A DNA stretch of 64,000 nucleotides, from NCBI GenBank assembly GCA_003260075.1, contig QLIY01000088.1, positions 186,001-250,000 on the forward strand, in the 5' to 3' direction. The stretch comes from Phallusia mammillata. Taxonomy: Eukaryota; Chordata; Ascidiacea; Phlebobranchia; Ascidiidae. Below the pieces are notes generated by a model. That model had not been told where the DNA came from. It was given only the letters and a program-made list of their open reading frames with translations, and ran no database searches. Numbering within the stretch: the first letter of the stretch is position 1; every line of letters starts with the position of its first letter. Position numbers and translations under genes: made by a program. Shown here piece after piece: positions 61,863-64,000 of this stretch.

Positions 61863-64000
61863 ATGGGTAACGTGAAAGTAAGTGTTGCATTTTTGCTAGC
61901 CGCCGTATTCTGCCAACTACTTCTGTTACCGTCCCCTACAAAGGATTTAACAGGTAGGTCCTATGTAAAATTGAAAAACAATAAATTATTTTGTAAAAGT
62001 AATCGTTATAATGACATTTCTTTGAGCATAATTGGTCGTTTTGTTTATATGAAGCCGGCTTTATCGTTGTCTAGTTTATTAGCATTTACGACTCTAGATT
62101 ATTTGGTTTTGCTTCTCTTCAATCTTAAGTCAAAAAATTAGAGCTATTAATTTTATATTGTAACGTTTATAGATGACGTCAATGGCCTTCGTGTCGTCAT
62201 CACTGGGGCAAGCTCTGGCATAGGCGAGGAATTAACTTATCAGCTTGCAGCGATGGGAGCTAAAATTGTGATTACTGCTAGGACTGAATATAAACTACGC
62301 CAGGTACAACAATTACTTGATATGCTGCAATAGAACGTTGACATTTCAACTTTAAAATGTGATTTTTCCTGTGAATTGTGTTGCCTGCAAGAATTTATTT
62401 CATAATGCGCGTTTCTGTGTAATTCTAAACATGCTGTGCAAATTTGTATTACAAGTTGACAAATATAGAAACAACATAAAAATCAAATCTATACAATTCT
62501 TCATATTTGCATTACTGGGCATTTGACTCTTTATTACAAATTATTAGATCGTTAGAGTTGGGCTACTCAAAATTGTTTCATACTATTTCATAGTAAAAAT
62601 GGTGTTTAGGGAAAGCAACTCACTAACTAAATGTCCAATTGTATAACTGAATAATCACACCTAAGCAAGAATAATAATGTTAAGGAAAACGTGAAACATA
62701 GTTGTTCGAATTCCTTAACATTTGATAAAAAGCCTTTGCCAAGATTTTAATCATGTTTCAACAATTGCAGTCCAAAAAACGCACCAAATGCAGTCATTGT
62801 GCAAACAGGAAAAACACAAACTCAAAGCTAAAAGTTAACTTTTCGTGCAAGTTTGACGCAGCAAGCTTTACATTTCTTAGTAAATATAGAAGGGCTCGCT
62901 TTAACGGCAGGGTTGGGCTTGAACTATTTGTGGAGAGCTCGTGCCACGAGCTACATTGCATGTAGACTTGCCCCAAACAAAACACGAGGCGACGCCGTGT
63001 AATTGGCACGATTTCTTGGTGGACGAAAATGTTTACCATTAGGCCAAATTTTTTCAATCCTTTTTTCTGAAACAAGCTAATTTTGGTAGCCGCATGGAAA
63101 AATGGTTTTAAAAATATCCCAATGTCGTGTTTTTAAAGCGTTTGGGCACACGGGCGCTTTGCAAAGGCAATATCGTCACGTGGGGTTGCAACAGAACTGT
63201 TAAACTTTTAAAATTTCATCCTGATCGTTTAAAAAGCCTTCCCTTAACTCTTTCGTCCGGCGCATACAAGAAGTAAACATTATGTTTTGTCTTGTAGGTT
63301 GCAAACAAATGTAAGGATTTATACGGAGCCGATGTTTTTCCCATCGCAGCCGACCTTGCAAGTTTCGAAAATGCTTCGCTGGTTGTGTCCGAGGGGTTGA
63401 ACAAGTTGGGTAAGTTAACTCCCAAAATCCATCTCTGAGCCCCTCTTTGAAACATACACGTGACTCCTATAGCATGTAAAAAATGCCGAAAATAATGAAG
63501 GCTGCAATTCAAGCCCCAACATCGGGTACAACATCAAATTGTTTTCGTGGATGTACTGCTGGTGCATCGTTCAATTTTTAAGTAATTTATTTTTAAATCT
63601 GTCTGTACACTCATTCTTGCTGAAAACTCTTTCGATTGCTCCATGACCAATGGGGACATTTCAAACACATTTTTCATCTCGTTTAAAATACTTGTCTCAT
63701 AAATTTGCATGGCGGTGACTGCCCTTTATATACCGGTGGTTGTTCAACCATTTAATCGCTCGTGGCCTCCATGCTCACTAATAAAAATTTAGAATTCTGC
63801 ACATGGCAAAGTAAAGAGCGGTGGGTGACAAAAGAGAATGACTCACTTAACTTTATAGAATACCCAAGGTAATGATGTTGGCCACTTGAAGTATTTGATG
63901 TTACTAGTAGGGCGTAAACTCATGGCTCCCTATAAACACACATGAAGGCCCCATCAGGAGTCATAAGGCCCATGTCGAGAAACGCTGCCATAAACTTTAG
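61863..64000 (+). CDS. HSD11B1-like short-chain dehydrogenase, 5' part (three exons, gene runs off the window)
   Basis: Exons 61863-61953, 62173-62303 and 63298-63409 join in phase (GT-AG) to give the first 112 codons or so. An N-terminal hydrophobic stretch (residues 5-24, [19 protein letters not shown]) is a signal anchor. Residues 34-75 hold the Rossmann nucleotide site TGASSGIG and a following ITAR motif. Exon 3 continues [20 protein letters not shown]. The closest pattern I know is 11-beta-hydroxysteroid dehydrogenase 1 and its like, NADP(H)-dependent ER-membrane enzymes. The catalytic SxnYxxxK is not yet reached, so substrate and completeness are unknown. The window ends in intron 3. 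Confidence 0.88.
62880..63005 (-). mobile_element. Possible tRNA-derived SINE in HSD11B1-like intron 2
   Basis: Minus strand: TAGCTCGTGGCACGAGC (A-box-like) and AGTTCAAGCCC (B-box-like) about 20 bp apart, in a GC-richer patch. AGCTCGTG-C-CACGAGCT is also a hairpin. No tail or target duplication was found, and it differs from the 29325 family. Confidence 0.35.
63737..63990. mobile_element. Possible hAT-type element near the window end
   Basis: GGTGGTTGTTCAACC at the left and GTCGAGAAACGCTGCC at the right, with GTGGCC and GGCCCATG inside, resemble the 19264-19723 element. I could not match an 8-bp target duplication. Lies in intron 3 of the dehydrogenase gene. Confidence 0.4.

Overview
This is nuclear DNA from an animal: AT-rich, with short-intron protein genes, GT-AG splicing, tRNA-derived SINEs and many small hAT-type transposons. 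The mix of compact introns, a full-length SLC26 anion transporter, LSD1, arylsulfatase B and an HSD11B1-type dehydrogenase, plus two-haplotype-like sequence left in the assembly, fits an invertebrate chordate, most likely an ascidian tunicate. The species is an inference; no sequence search was possible.

Layout. 1-23 kb: no gene I can support; decayed hAT-type elements, other dispersed repeats and a few GC-richer patches. 23.1-26.8 kb (minus): a nine-exon gene for a HIT zinc-finger protein of the ZNHIT6/BCD1 type (box C/D snoRNP assembly), reconstructed exon by exon. 27.5-34.5 kb: repeats, a 16-bp minisatellite and long G runs. 35.65-46.93 kb (plus): a complete 17-exon SLC26 anion transporter (743 aa). 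47.3-48.35 kb: an AACGTT-rich satellite of about 117 bp. 48.7-50.0 kb: SINEs and an inverted hAT copy. 50.4-58.27 kb (minus): a complete 14-exon LSD1/KDM1A histone demethylase (691 aa). 59.25-60.55 kb (minus): an arylsulfatase B-like gene whose frame is broken at an internal deletion. 61.86 kb to the window end (plus): the first three exons of an HSD11B1-like short-chain dehydrogenase, divergent from the sulfatase.

The genes are not an operon and do not form one pathway: snoRNP assembly, anion transport, chromatin demethylation, lysosomal glycosaminoglycan breakdown and ER steroid/retinoid-type redox are ordinary neighbours in a compact genome. I found no CRISPR, viral or toxin system.

The main caution concerns the assembly. 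At least eleven homopolymer runs of about 10 G (or 10 C) sit between near-identical direct copies of the flanking sequence, and four longer G or C runs (29, 59, 99 and 41 nt) occur elsewhere. They look like N gaps rewritten as G, with unmerged haplotype ends on each side. Apparent local duplications, including a second copy of the start of SLC26 exon 5, should be treated as artefacts until checked with reads.
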